Under the pieces are notes generated by a model. The model searched no databases, was not told the DNA's origin, and was given only the letters and a program-made list of their open reading frames with translations. DNA of 64,000 nucleotides, from contig CM076948.1 in NCBI GenBank assembly GCA_039566865.1, positions 27,861,001 through 27,925,000 of the forward strand, written 5' to 3'. Below, one piece after another: positions 1 to 14,244 of this stretch. The DNA is from Aurelia coerulea (Eukaryota > Cnidaria > Scyphozoa > Semaeostomeae > Ulmaridae). How positions within the stretch are numbered: position 1 is the first letter of the stretch; every line of letters starts with the position of its first letter. Made by a program: the position numbers and the translations under genes.

Positions 1-3000
1 ATTTAGGCCTTAAATCGAATTTGAAAATTTTTGAAAAACAAATTTTATTTTCGGCCAAAACCCCCTAAAAATGTCCCAAAGAACCCCAAACATGTTTCTC
101 GACCCTTATTCCCATGTAAAATGGCCTATTTAGGCCTTAAATCGATTTTGAAAATTTTTGAAAAAATTTTTTTTTTTCGGCAAAAACCCCCTAAAAATGT
201 CCCGAAGAACCCCAAAATGTTTCCTGACCCTTATTCCCATGTAAAATGGCCTATTTAGGCCTTAAATCGATTTTGAAAATTTTTGAAAGAAAAATTTTTT
301 TTCGGCCAAAACCCCCTAAAAATGTCCCGAAGAACCCCAAACATGTTTCCTGACCCTTTTTTTCATGTAAAATGGCCTATTTAGGCCTTAAAACGAATTT
401 GAAAATGTTTGAAAAAAAATTTTTTTTCGGCCAAAACCCCCTAAAAATGTCCCGAAGAACCCCAAACATGTTTCCTGACCCTTATTCCCATGTAAAATGG
501 CCTACTTAGGCTTTAAATCGATTTTGAAAATTTTTGAAAAAAAATTTTTTTTTCGGATAAAACCCCCTAAAAATGTCCCGAAGAACCCCAAACATGTTTC
601 CTGACCCTCATTCCCATGTAAAATGGCCTATTTAGGCCTTAAATCGAATTTGAAAATTTTTGAAAAAAAAATTTTTTTTCGGCCAAAACCCCCTAAAAAT
701 GTCCCGAAGAACCCCAAACATGTTTTCTGACCCTTATTCCCATGTAAAATGGCCTATTTAGGCCTTAAATCGATTTTGAAAATTTTTGAAAAAAATTTTT
801 TTCGGCCAAAACCCCCTAAAAATGTCCCGAAGAACCCCAAACATGTTCCCTGACCCTTTTTTTCATGTAAAATGGTCTATTTAGGCCTTAAATCGATTTT
901 GAAAATTTTTGAAAAAAAAATTTTTTTTCGGCCAAAACCCCCTAAAAAATGCCCAAAGAACCCCAAACATGTTTCCTGACCCTCATTCCCATGTAAAATG
1001 GCCTACTTAGGCTTTAAATCGATTTTGAAAATTTTTGAAAAAAAAATTTTTTTTCGGATAAAACCCCCTAAAAATGTCCCAAAGAACCCCAAACATGTTT
1101 CTCGACCCTTATTCCCATGTAAAATGGCCTATTTAGGCCTTAAATCGATTTTGAAAATTTTTGAAAAAATTTTTTTTTTTCGGCAAAAACCCCCTAAAAA
1201 TGTCCCGAAGAACCCCAAAATGTTTCCTGACCCTTATTCCCATGTAAAATGGCCTATTTAGGCCTTAAATCGATTTTGAAAATTTTTGAAAGAAAAATTT
1301 TTTTTTCGGCCAAAACCCCCTAAAAATGTCCCGAAGAACCCCAAACATGTTTCCTGACCCTTTTTTTCATGTAAAATGGCCTATTTAGGCCTTAAAACGA
1401 ATTTGAAAATGTTTGAAAAAAAAATTTTTTTTTCGGCCAAAACCCCCTAAAAACTGCCCGAAGAACCCCAAACATGTTTCCTGACCCTTTTTCCCATGTA
1501 AAATGGTCTATTTAGGCCTTAAATTGATTTTGAAAATATTTGAAAAAAAAATTTTTTTTCGGCCAAAACCCCCTAAAAATGTCCCGAAGAACCCCAAACA
1601 TGTTTCCTGACCCTTATTCCCATGTAAAATGGCCTATTTAGGCCTTAAATCGAGTTTGAAAATTTTTGAAAAAAAATTTTTTTTTCGGCCAAAACCCCCT
1701 AAAAATGTCCCGAAGAACCCCAAACATGTTTTCTGACCCTTATTCCCATGTAAAATGGCCTATTTAGGCCTTAAATCGATTTTGAAAATTTTTGAAAAAA
1801 AAAATTTTTTTCGGCCAAAACCCCCTAAAAATGTCCCGAAGAACCCCAAACATGTTCCCTGACCCTTTTTTTCATGTAAAATGGTCTATTTAGGCCTTAA
1901 ATCGATTTTGAAAATTTTTGAAAAAAAAATTTTTTTTTCGGCCAAAACCCCCTAAAAACTGCCCAAAGAACCCCAAACATGTTTCCTGACCCTTATTCCC
2001 ATGTAAAATGGCCTATTTAGGCCTTAAATCGAATTTGAAAATTTTTGAAAAACAAATTTTATTTTCGGCCAAAACCCCCTAAAAATGTCCCGAAGAACCC
2101 CAAACATGTTTCCTGACCCTCATTCCCATGTAAAATGGCCTATTTAGGCCTTAAATCGATTTTGAAAATTTTTGAAAAAAAAATTTTTTTTCGGCCAAAA
2201 CCCCCTAAAAACTGCCCAAAGAACCCCAAACATGTTTCCTGACCCTTATTCCCATGTAAAATGGCCTATTTAGGCCTTAAATCGAATTTGAAAATTTTTG
2301 AAAAAAAAAATTTTATTTTCGGCCAAAACCCCCTAAAAATGTCCCGAAGAACCCCAAACATGTTTCCTGACCCTCATTCCCATGTAAAATGGCCTATTTA
2401 GGCCTTAAATCGAATTTGAAAATTTTTGAAAAAAAAATTTTTTTTCGGCCAAAACCCCCTAAAAATGTCCCGAAGAACCCCAAACATGTTTCCTGACCCT
2501 TATTCCCATGTAAAATGGCCTACTTAGGCTTTAAATCGATTTTGAAAATTTTTGAAAAAAAATTTTTTTTTCGGATAAAACCCCCTAAAAATGTCCCGAA
2601 GAACCCCAAACATGTTTCCTGACCCTTATTCCCATGTAAAACGGCCTATTTAGGCCTTAAATCGATTTTGAAAATTTTTGAAAAAAAAATTTTTTTTCGG
2701 CCAAAACCCCCTAAAAACTGCCCAAAGAACCCCAAACATGTTTCCTGACCCTTATTCCCATGTAAAATGGCCTATTTAGGCCTTAAATCGAATTTGAAAA
2801 TTTTTGAAAAAAAAATTTTATTTTCGGCCAAAACCCCCTAAAAATGTCCCGAAGAACCCCAAACATGTTTCCTGACCCTTATTCCCATGTAAAATGGCCT
2901 ATTTAGGCCTTAAATCGAATTTGAAAATTTTTGAAAAACAAATTTTTTTTCGGCCAAAACCCCCTAAAAATGTCCCGAAGAACCCCAAACATGTTTCTCG

Positions 3001-6000
3001 ACCCTTATTCCCATGTAAAATGGCCTATTTAGGCCTTAAATCGATTTTGAAAATTTTTGAAAAAATTTTTTTTTTTCGGCAAAAACCCCCTAAAAATGTC
3101 CCGAAGAACCCCAAAATGTTTCCTGACCCTTATTCCCATGTAAAATGGCCTATTTAGGCCTTAAATCGATTTTGAAAATTTTTGAAAGAAAAATTTTTTT
3201 TTCGGCCAAAACCCCCTAAAAATGTCCCGAAGAACCCCAAACATGTTTCCTGACCCTTTTTTTCATGTAAAATGGCCTATTTAGTCCTTAAAACGAATTT
3301 GAAAATGTTTGAAAAAAAATTTTTTTTTTCGGCCAAAACCCCCTAAAAACTGCCCGAAGAACCCCAAACATGTTTCCTGACCCTTTTTCCAATGTAAAAT
3401 GGTCTATTTAGGCCTTAAATTGATTTTGAAAATTTTTTAAAAAAAAATTTTTTTTCGGCCAAAACCCCCTAAAAATGTCCCGAAGAACCCCAAACATGTT
3501 TTCTGACCCTTATTCCCATGTAAAATGGCCTATTTAGGCCTTAAATCGATTTTGAAAATTTTTGAAAAAAAAATTTTTTTTCGGCCAAAACCCCCTAAAA
3601 ACCTTGCAAAGAACCCCAAACATGTTTCCTGACCCTTATTCCCATGTAAAATGGCCTATTTAGGCCTTAAATCGAATTTGAAAATTTTTGAAAAAGAAAT
3701 TTTTTTTTCGGCCAAAACCCCCTAAAAACTGCCCGAACAACCCCAAACATGTTTCCTGACCCTCATTCCCATGTAAAATGGCCTATTTAGGCCTTAAATC
3801 GAATTTGAAAATTTTTGAAAAAAAAATTTTTTTTCGGATAAAACCCCCTAAAAATGTCCCGAAGAACCCCAAACATGTTTCCTGACCCTTATTCCCATGT
3901 AAAACGGCCTATTTAGGCCTTGAATCGATTTTGAAAATTTTTGAAAAAAAAATTTTTTTTCGGCCAAAACCCCCTAAAAACTGCCCAAAGAACCCCAAAC
4001 ATGTTTCCTGACCCTTATTCCCATGTAAAATGGCCTATTTAGGCCTTAAATCGAATTTGAAAATTTTTGAAAAAAAAATTTTTTTTCGGCCAAAACCCCC
4101 TAAAAACTGCCCAAAGAACCCCAAACATGTTTCCTGACCCTTATTCCCATGTAAAATGGCCTATTTAGGCCTTAAATCGAATTTGAAAATTTTTGAAAAA
4201 AAAATTTTATTTTCGGCCAAAACCCCCTAAAAATGTCCCGAAGAACCCCAAACATGTTTCCTGACCCTCATTCCCATGTAAAATGGCCTATTTAGGCCTT
4301 AAATCGAATTTGAAAATTTTTGAAAAAAAAATTTTTTTTCGGATATAACCCCCTAAAAATGTCCCGAAGAACCCCAAACATGTTTCCTGACCCTTATTCC
4401 CATGTAAAACGGCCTATTTAGGCCTTGAATCGATTTTGAAAACTTTTGAAAAAAAAAAATTTTTTTTGGCAAAAACCCCCTAAAAATGTCCCAAAGAACC
4501 CCAAACATGTTTCCTGACCCTTATTCCCATGTAAAATGGCCTATTTAGGCCTTAAATCGAATTTGAAAATTTTTGAAAAAAAAATTTTTTTTTCGGCCAA
4601 AACCCCCTAAAAATGTCCCAAAGAACCCCAAACATGTTTCCTGACCCTTATTCCCATGTAAAATGGCCTATTTAGGCCTAAAATCGAATTTGAAAATTTT
4701 TGAAAAAAAAATTTTTTTTTCGGCCAAAACCCCCTAAAAATGTCCCGAAGAACCCCAAACATGTTTCCTGACCCTTTTTCCCATGTAAAATGGTCTTTTT
4801 AGGCCTTAAATCGATTTTGAAAATTTTTGAAAAAAAATTTTTTTTTCGGCCAAAACCCACTAAAAATGTCCCGAAGAACCCCAAACATGTTTCCTGACCC
4901 TTATTCCCATGTAAAATGGCCTATTTAGGCCTTTTATCGATTTAGAAAATTTTTGAAAAAAAAAATTTTTTTCGGCAAAAACCCCCTAAAAATGTCCCAA
5001 AGAACCCCAAACATGTTTCCTGACCCTTATTCCCATGTAAAATGGCCTATTTAGGCCTTAAATCGATTTAGAAAATTTTTGAAAAAAAAAATTTTTTTTC
5101 GGCCAAAACCCCTTAAAAATGTCCCGAAGAACCCCAAACATGTTTCATGACCCTTATTCCCATGTAAAATGGCCTATTTAGGCCTTTTATCGATTTAGAA
5201 AATTTTTGAAAAAAAAATTTTTTTCGGCAAAAACCCCCTAAAAATGTCCCAAAGAACCCCAAACATGTTCCCTGACCCTTATTCCCATGTAAAATGGCCT
5301 ATTTAGGCCTTAAATCGATTTTGAAAATTTTTGAAAAAAAAAATTTTTTTTCGGCCAAAACCCCCTAAAAATGTCCCGAAGAACACCAAACATGTTTCCT
5401 GACCCTTATTCTCATGTAAAATGGCCTATTTAGGCCTTAAATCGATTTACAAAATTTTTGAAAAAAGAAATTTTTTTTCGGCCAAAACCCCCTAAAAATG
5501 TCCCGAAGAACCCCAAACATGTTTCCTGACCCTTATTCCCATGTAAAATGGCCCATTAAGGCCTTAAATCGATTTTTAAAATTTTTGAAAAAAAAAATTT
5601 TTTTTCGGCCAAAACCCCCTAAAATGTCCCAAAGAACCCCAAACATGTTTCCTGACCCTTATTCCCATGTAAAATGGCCTATTTAGGCCTTAAATCGATT
5701 TAGAAAAATTTTGAAAAAAAAATATTTTTTTCGGCCAAATACCCCTAAAAATGTCCCGAAGAACCCCAAACATGTTTCCTGACCCTTATTCCCATGTAAA
5801 ATGGCCTATTTAGGCCTTAAATCGATTTAGAAAATTTTTGAAAAAAAAAATTTTTTTTTCGGCCAAAACCCCCTAAAAATGTCCCGAAGAACCCCAAACA
5901 TGTTTCCTGACCCTCATTCCCATGTAAAATGGCCTATTTAGGCCTTAAATCGAATTTGAAAATTTTTGAAAAAAAAATTTTTTTTCGGCCAAAACCCCCT

Positions 6001-9000
6001 AAAAATGTCCCGAAGAACCCCAAACATGTTTTCTGACCCTTATTCCCATGTAAAATGGCCTATTTAGGCCTTAAATCGATTTTGAAAATTTTTGAAAAAA
6101 AAAATTTTTTTCGGCCAAAACCCCCTAAAAATGTCCCGAAGAACCCCAAACATGTTCCCTGACCCTTTTTTTCATGTAAAATGGTCTATTTAGGCCTTAA
6201 ATCGATTTTGAAAATTTTTGAAAAAAAAATTTTTTTTTCGGCCAAAACCCCCTAAAAACTGCCCAAAGAACCCCAAACATGTTTCCTGACCCTTATTCCC
6301 ATGTAAAATGGCCTATTTAGGCCTTAAATCGAATTTGACAATTTTTGAAAAAAAAATTTTTTTTACGGCCAAAACCCCCTAAAAATGTCCCGAAGAACCC
6401 CAAACATGTTTCCTGACCCTTATTCCCATGTAAAATGGCCTATTTAGGCCTTAAATCGAATTTGAAAATTTTTGAAAAACAAATTTTATTTTCGGCCAAA
6501 ACCCCCTAAAAATGTCCCGAAGAACCCCAAACATGTTTCCTGACCCTCATTCCCATGTAAAATGGCCTATTTAGGCCTTAAATCGATTTTGAAAATTTTT
6601 GAAAAAAAAATTTTTTTTCGGCCAAAACCCCCTAAAAACTGCCCAAAGAACCCCAAACATGTTTCCTGACCCTTATTCCCATGTAAAATGGCCTATTTAG
6701 GCCTTAAATCGAATTTGAAAATTTTTGAAAAAAAAAATTTTATTTTCGGCCAAAACCCCCTAAAAATGTCCCGAAGAACCCCAAACATGTTTCCTGACCC
6801 TCATTCCCATGTAAAATGGCCTATTTAGGCCTTAAATCGAATTTGAAAATTTTTGAAAAAAAAATTTTTTTTCGGCCAAAACCCCCTAAAAATGTCCCGA
6901 AGAACCCCAAACATGTTTCCTGACCCTTATTCCCATGTAAAATGGCCTACTTAGGCTTTAAATCGATTTTGAAAATTTTTGAAAAAAAAATTTTTTTTCG
7001 GATAAAACCCCCTAAAAATGTCCCGAAGAACCCCAAACATGTTTCCTGACCCTTATTCCCATGTAAAACGGCCTATTTAGGCCTTAAATCGATTTTGAAA
7101 ATTTTTGAAAAAAAAATTTTTTTTCGGCCAAAACCCCCTAAAAACTGCCCAAAGAACCCCAAACATGTTTCCTGACCCTTATTCCCATGTAAAATGGCCT
7201 ATTTAGGCCTTAAATCGAATTTGAAAATTTTTGAAAAAAAAATTTTATTTTCGGCCAAAACCCCCTAAAAATGTCCCGAAGAACCCCAAACATGTTTCCT
7301 GACCCTTATTCCCATGTAAAATGGCCTATTTAGGCCTTAAATCGAATTTGAAAATTTTTGAAAAACAAATTTTATTTTCGGCCAAAACCCCCTAAAAATG
7401 TCCCAAAGAACCCCAAACATGTTTCTCGACCCTTATTCCCATGTAAAATGGCCTATTTAGGCCTTAAATCGATTTTGAAAATTTTTGAAAAAATTTTTTT
7501 TTTCGGCAAAAACCCCCTAAAAATGTCCCGAAGAACCCCAAAATGTTTCCTGACCCTTATTCCCATGTAAAATGGCCTATTTAGGCCTTAAATCGATTTT
7601 GAAAATTTTTGAAAGAAAAATTTTTTTTTCGGCCAAAACCCCCTAAAAATGTCCCGAAGAACCCCAAACATGTTTCCTGACCCTTTTTTCATGTAAAATG
7701 GCCTATTTAGGCCTTAAAACGAATTTGAAAATGCTTGAAAAAAAATTTTTCTTCGGCCAAAACCCCCTAAAAATGTCCCGAAGAACCCCAAACATGTTTC
7801 CTGACCCTTATTCCCATGTAAAATGGCCTACTTAGGCTTTAAATCGATTTTAAAAATTTTTGAAAAAAAAATTTTTTTTCGGATAAAACCCCCTAAAAAT
7901 GTCCCGAAGAACCCCAAACATGTTTCCTGACCCTCATTCCCATGTAAAATGGCCTATTTAGGCCTTAAATCGAATTTGAAAATTTTTGAAAAAAAAATTT
8001 TTTTTCGGCCAAAACCCCCTAAAAATGTCCCGAAGAACCCCAAACATGTTTTCTGACCCTTATTCCCATGTAAAATGGCCTATTTAGGCCTTAAATCGAT
8101 TTTGAAAATTTTTGAAAAAAAAATTTTTTTCGGCCAAAACCCCCTAAAAATGTCCCGAAGAACCCCAAACATGTTCCCTGACCCTTTTTTTCATGTAAAA
8201 TGGTCTATTTAGGCCTTAAATCGATTTTGAAAATTTTTGAAAAAAAAATTTTTTTTCGGCCAAAACCCCCTAAAAACTGCCCGAAGAACCCCAAACATGT
8301 TTCCTGACCCTCATTCCCATGTAAAATGGCCTATTTAGGCCTTAAATCGAATTTGAAAATTTTTGAAAAAAAAATTTTTTTTCGGCCAAAACCCCCTAAA
8401 AATGTCCCGAAGAACCCCAAACATGTTTCCTGACCCTTATTCCCATGTAAAATGGCCTACTTAGGCTTTAAATCGATTTTGAAAATTTTTGAAAAAAAAA
8501 TTTTTTTTCGGATAAAACCCCCTAAAAATGTCCCGAAGAACCCCAAACATGTTTCCTGACCCTTATTCCCATGTAAAACGGCCTATTTAGGCCTTAAATC
8601 GATTTTGAAAATTTTTGAAAAAAAAATTTTATTTTCGGCCAAAACCCCCTAAAAATGTCCCGAAGAACCCCAAACATGTTTCCTGACCCTTTTTTTCATG
8701 TAAAATGGCCTATTTAGGCCTTAAAACGAATTTGAAAATGTTTGAAAAAAAATTTTTTTTTTCGGCCAAAACCCCCTAAAAACTGCCCGAAGAACCCCAA
8801 ACATGTTTCCTGACCCTTTTTCCCATGTAAAATGGTCTATTTAGGCCTTAAATTGATTTTGAAAATTTTTGAAAAAAAAATTTTTTTTCGGCCAAAACCC
8901 CCTAAAAATGTCCCGAAGAACCCCAAACATGTTTCCTGACCCTCATTCCCATGTAAAATGGCCTATTTAGGCCTTAAATCGAGTTTGAAAATTTTTGAAA

Positions 9001-12000
9001 AAAAAATTTTTTTTCGGCCAAAACCCCCTAAAAATGTCCCGAAGAACCCCAAACATGTTTTCTGACCCTTATTCCCATGTAAAATGGCCTATTTAGGCCT
9101 TAAATCGATTTTGAAAATTTTTGAAAAAAAAAATTTTTTTCGGCCAAAACCCCCTAAAAATGTCCCGAAGAACCCCAAACATGTTCCCTGACCCTTTTTT
9201 TCATGTAAAATGGTCTATTTAGGCCTTAAATCGATTTTGAAAATTTTTGAAAAAAAAAATTTTTTTTCGGCCAAAACCCCCTAAAAACTGCCCAAAGAAC
9301 CCCAAACATGTTTCCTGACCCTTATTCCCATGTAAAATGGCCTATTTAGGCCTTAAATCGAATTTGACAATTTTTGAAAAAAAAATTTTTTTTACGGCCA
9401 AAACCCCCTAAAAATGTCCCGAAGAACCCCAAACATGTTTCCTGACCCTTATTCCCATGTAAAATGGCCTATTTAGGCCTTAAATCGAATTTGAAAATTT
9501 TTGAAAAACAAATTTTATTTTCGGCCAAAACCCCCTAAAAATGTCCCGAAGAACCCCAAACATGTTTCCTGACCCTCATTCCCATGTAAAATGGCCTATT
9601 TAGGCCTTAAATCGATTTTGAAAATTTTTGAAAAAAAAATTTTTTTTCGGCCAAAACCCCCTAAAAACTGCCCAAAGAACCCCAAACATGTTTCCTGACC
9701 CTTATTCCAATGTAAAATGGCCTATTTAGGCCTTAAATCGAATTTGAAAATTTTTGAAAAAAAAAATTTTATTTTCGGCCAAAACCCCCTAAAAATGTCC
9801 CGAAGAACCCCAAACATGTTTCCTGACCCTCATTCCCATGTAAAATGGCCTATTTAGGCCTTAAATCGAATTTGAAAATTTTTGAAAAAAAAATTTTTTT
9901 TCGGCCAAAACCCCCTAAAAATGTCCCGAAGAACCCCAAACATGTTTCCTGACCCTTATTCCCATGTAAAATGGCCTACTTAGGCTTTAAATCGATTTTG
10001 AAAATTTTTGAAAAAAAAATTTTTTTTCGGATAAAACCCCCTAAAAATGTCCCGAAGAACCCCAAACATGTTTCCTGACCCTTATTCCCATGTAAAACGG
10101 CCTATTTAGGCCTTAAATCGATTTTGAAAATTTTTGAAAAAAAAATTTTTTTTCGGCCAAAACCCCCTAAAAACTGCCCAAAGAACCCCAAACATGTTTC
10201 CTGACCCTTATTCCCATGTAAAATGGCCTATTTAGGCCTTAAATCGAATTTGAAAATTTTTGAAAAAAAAATTTTATTTTCGGCCAAAACCCCCTAAAAA
10301 CTGCCCAAAGAACCCCAAACATGTTTCCTGACCCTTATTCCCATGTAAAATGGCCTATTTAGGCCTTAAATCGAATTTGACAATTTTTGAAAAAAAAATT
10401 TTTTTTACGGCCAAAACCCCCTAAAAATGTCCCGAAGAACCCCAAACATGTTTCCTGACCCTTATTCCCATGTAAAATGGCCTATTTAGGCCTTAAATCG
10501 AATTTGAAAATTTTTGAAAAACAAATTTTATTTTCGGCCAAAACCCCCTAAAAATGTCCCGAAGAACCCCAAACATGTTTCCTGACCCTCATTCCCATGT
10601 AAAATGGCCTATTTAGGCCTTAAATCGATTTTGAAAATTTTTGAAAAAAAAATTTTTTTTCGGCCAAAACCCCCTAAAAACTGCCCAAAGAACCCCAAAC
10701 ATGTTTCCTGACCCTTATTCCCATGTAAAATGGCCTATTTAGGCCTTAAATCGATTTTGAAAATTTTTGAAAAAAAAAATTTTTTTCGGCCAAAACCCCC
10801 TAAAAATGTCCCGAAGAACCCCAAACATGTTCCCTGACCCTTTTTTTCATGTAAAATGGTCTATTTAGGCCTTAAATCGATTTTGAAAATTTTTGAAAAA
10901 AAAATTTTTTTTTCGGCCAAAACCCCCTAAAAACTGCCCAAAGAACCCCAAACATGTTTCCTGACCCTTATTCCCATGTAAAATGGCCTATTTAGGCCTT
11001 AAATCGAATTTGACAATTTTTGAAAAAAAAATTTTTTTTTCGGCCAAAACCCCCTAAAAATGTCCCGAAGAACCCCAAACATGTTTCCTGACCCTTATTC
11101 CCATGTAAAATGGCCTATTTAGGCCTTAAATCGAATTTGAAAATTTTTGAAAAACAAATTTTATTTTCGGCCAAAACCCCCTAAAAATGTCCCGAAGAAC
11201 CCCAAACATGTTTCCTGACCCTCATTCCCATGTAAAATGGCCTATTTAGGCCTTAAATCGATTTTGAAAATTTTTGAAAAAAAAATTTTTTTTCGGCCAA
11301 AACCCCCTAAAAACTGCCCAAAGAACCCCAAACATGTTTCCTGACCCTTATTCCAATGTAAAATGGCCTATTTAGGCCTTAAATCGAATTTGAAAATTTT
11401 TGAAAAAAAAAATTTTATTTTCGGCCAAAACCCCCTAAAAATGTCCCGAAGAACCCCAAACATGTTTCCTGACCCTCATTCCCATGTAAAATGGCCTATT
11501 TAGGCCTTAAATCGAATTTGAAAATTTTTGAAAAAAAAATTTTTTTTCGGCCAAAACCCCCTAAAAATGTCCCGAAGAACCCCAAACATGTTTCCTGACC
11601 CTTATTCCCATGTAAAATGGCCTACTTAGGCTTTAAATCGATTTTGAAAATTTTTGAAAAAAAAATTTTTTTTCGGATAAAACCCCCTAAAAATGTCCCG
11701 AAGAACCCCAAACATGTTTCCTGACCCTTATTCCCATGTAAAACGGCCTATTTAGGCCTTAAATCGATTTTGAAAATTTTTGAAAAAAAAATTTTTTTTC
11801 GGCCAAAACCCCCTAAAAACTGCCCAAAGAACCCCAAACATGTTTCCTGACCCTTATTCCCATGTAAAATGGCCTATTTAGGCCTTAAATCGAATTTGAC
11901 AATTTTTGAAAAAAAAATTTTTTTTACGGCCAAAACCCCCTAAAAATGTCCCGAAGAACCCCAAACATGTTTCCTGACCCTTATTCCCATGTAAAATGGC

Positions 12001-12754
12001 CTATTTAGGCCTTAAATCGAATTTGAAAATTTTTGAAAAACAAATTTTATTTTCGGCCAAAACCCCCTAAAAATGTCCCGAAGAACCCCAAACATGTTTC
12101 CTGACCCTCATTCCCATGTAAAATGGCCTATTTAGGCCTTAAATCGATTTTGAAAATTTTTGAAAAAAAAATTTTTTTTCGGCCAAAACCCCCTAAAAAC
12201 TGCCCAAAGAACCCCAAACATGTTTCCTGACCCTTATTCCAATGTAAAATGGCCTATTTAGGCCTTAAATCGAATTTGAAAATTTTTGAAAAAAAAAATT
12301 TTATTTTCGGCCAAAACCCCCTAAAAATGTCCCGAAGAACCCCAAACATGTTTCCTGACCCTCATTCCCATGTAAAATGGCCTATTTAGGCCTTAAATCG
12401 AATTTGAAAATTTTTGAAAAAAAAATTTTTTTTCGGCCAAAACCCCCTAAAAATGTCCCGAAGAACCCCAAACATGTTTCCTGACCCTTATTCCCATGTA
12501 AAATGGCCTACTTAGGCTTTAAATCGATTTTGAAAATTTTTGAAAAAAAAATTTTTTTTCGGATAAAACCCCCTAAAAATGTCCCGAAGAACCCCAAACA
12601 TGTTTCCTGACCCTTATTCCCATGTAAAACGGCCTATTTAGGCCTTAAATCGATTTTGAAAATTTTTGAAAAAAAAATTTTTTTTCGGCCAAAACCCCCT
12701 AAAAACTGCCCAAAGAACCCCAAACATGTTTCCTGACCCTTATTCTCATGTAAA

Positions 12755-13910
12755 ATGGCCTATTTAGGCCTTAAATCGAATTTGAAAATTTTTGAAAAAC
12801 AAATTTTTTTTCGGCCAAAACCCCCTAAAAATGTCCCAAAGAACCCCAAACATGTTTCTCGACCCTTATTCCCATGTAAAATGGCCTATTTAGGCCTTAA
12901 ATCGATTTTGAAAATTTTTGAAAAAATTTTTTTTTTTCGGCAAAAACCCCCTAAAAATGTCCCGAAGAACCCCAAAATGTTTCCTGACCCTTATTCCCAT
13001 GTAAAATGGCCTATTTAGGCCTTAAATCGATTTTGAAAATTTTTGAAAGAAAAATTTTTTTTTCGGCCAAAACCCCCTAAAAATGTCCCGAAGAACCCCA
13101 AACATGTTTCCTGACCCTTTTTTTCATGTAAAATGGCCTATTTAGGCCTTAAAACGAATTTGAAAATGTTTGAAAAAAAATTTTTTTTTTCGGCCAAAAC
13201 CCCCTAAAAACTGCCCGAAGAACCCCAAACATGTTTCCTGACCCTTTTTCCCATGTAAAATGGTCTATTTAGGCCTTAAATTGATTTTGAAAATTTTTGA
13301 AAAAAAAATTTTTTTTCGGCCAAAACCCCCTAAAAATGTCCCGAAGAACCCCAAACATGTTTTCTGACCCTTATTCCCATGTAAAATGGCCTATTTAGGC
13401 CTTAAATCGATTTTGAAAATTTTTGAAAAAAAAATTTTTTTTCGGCCAAAACCCCCTAAAAACTGCCCAAAGAACCCCAAACATGTTTCCTGACCCTTAT
13501 TCCCATGTAAAATGGCCTATTTAGGCCTTAAATCGAATTTGAAAATTTTTGAAAAAAAAATTTTATTTTCGGCCAAAACCCCCTAAAAATGTCCCGAAGA
13601 ACCCCAAACATGTTTCCTGACCCTCATTCCCATGTAAAATGGCCTATTTAGGCCTTAAATCGAATTTGAAAATTTTTGAAAAAAAAATTTTTTTTCGGCC
13701 AAAACCCCCTAAAAATGTCCCGAAGAACCCCAAACATGTTTCCTGACCCTTATTCCCATGTAAAATGGCCTACTTAGGCTTTAAATCGATTTTGAAGATT
13801 TTTGAAAAAAAAATTTTTTTTCGGATAAAACCCCCTAAAAATGTCCCGAAGAACCCCAAACATGTTTCCTGACCCTTATTCCCATGTAAAACGGCCTATT
13901 TAGGCCTTGA
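12755..13910 (+). repeat. Satellite A duplicated block, ~1.15 kb, copy 1
   Basis: This block matches 18948-20103 at a constant offset of 6193 bp. It carries the rare TTTCTCGACCC variant, the CCCCAAAATG variant and the private GAAGATTTTTG change (13794 and 19987). A shorter related run starts at 2894. The match breaks at about 13910/20103. Confidence 0.7.
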
Positions 13911-14244
13911 ATCGAATTTGAAAATTTTTGAAAAAAAAATTTTTTTTTCGGCCAAAACCCCCTAAAAATGTCCCGAAGAACCCCAAACATGTTTCCTGAC
14001 CCTTTTTCCCATGTAAAATGGTCTTTTTAGGCCTTAAATCGATTTTGAAAATTTTTGAAAAAAAATTTTTTTTTCGGCCAAAACCCACTAAAAATGTCCC
14101 GAAGAACCCCAAACATGTTTCCTGACCCTTTTTTTCATGTAAAATGGCCTATTTAGGCCTTAAAACGAATTTGAAAATGTTTGAAAAAAAATTTTTTTTT
14201 TCGGCCAAAACCCCTTAAAAACTGCCCGAAGAACCCCAAACATG

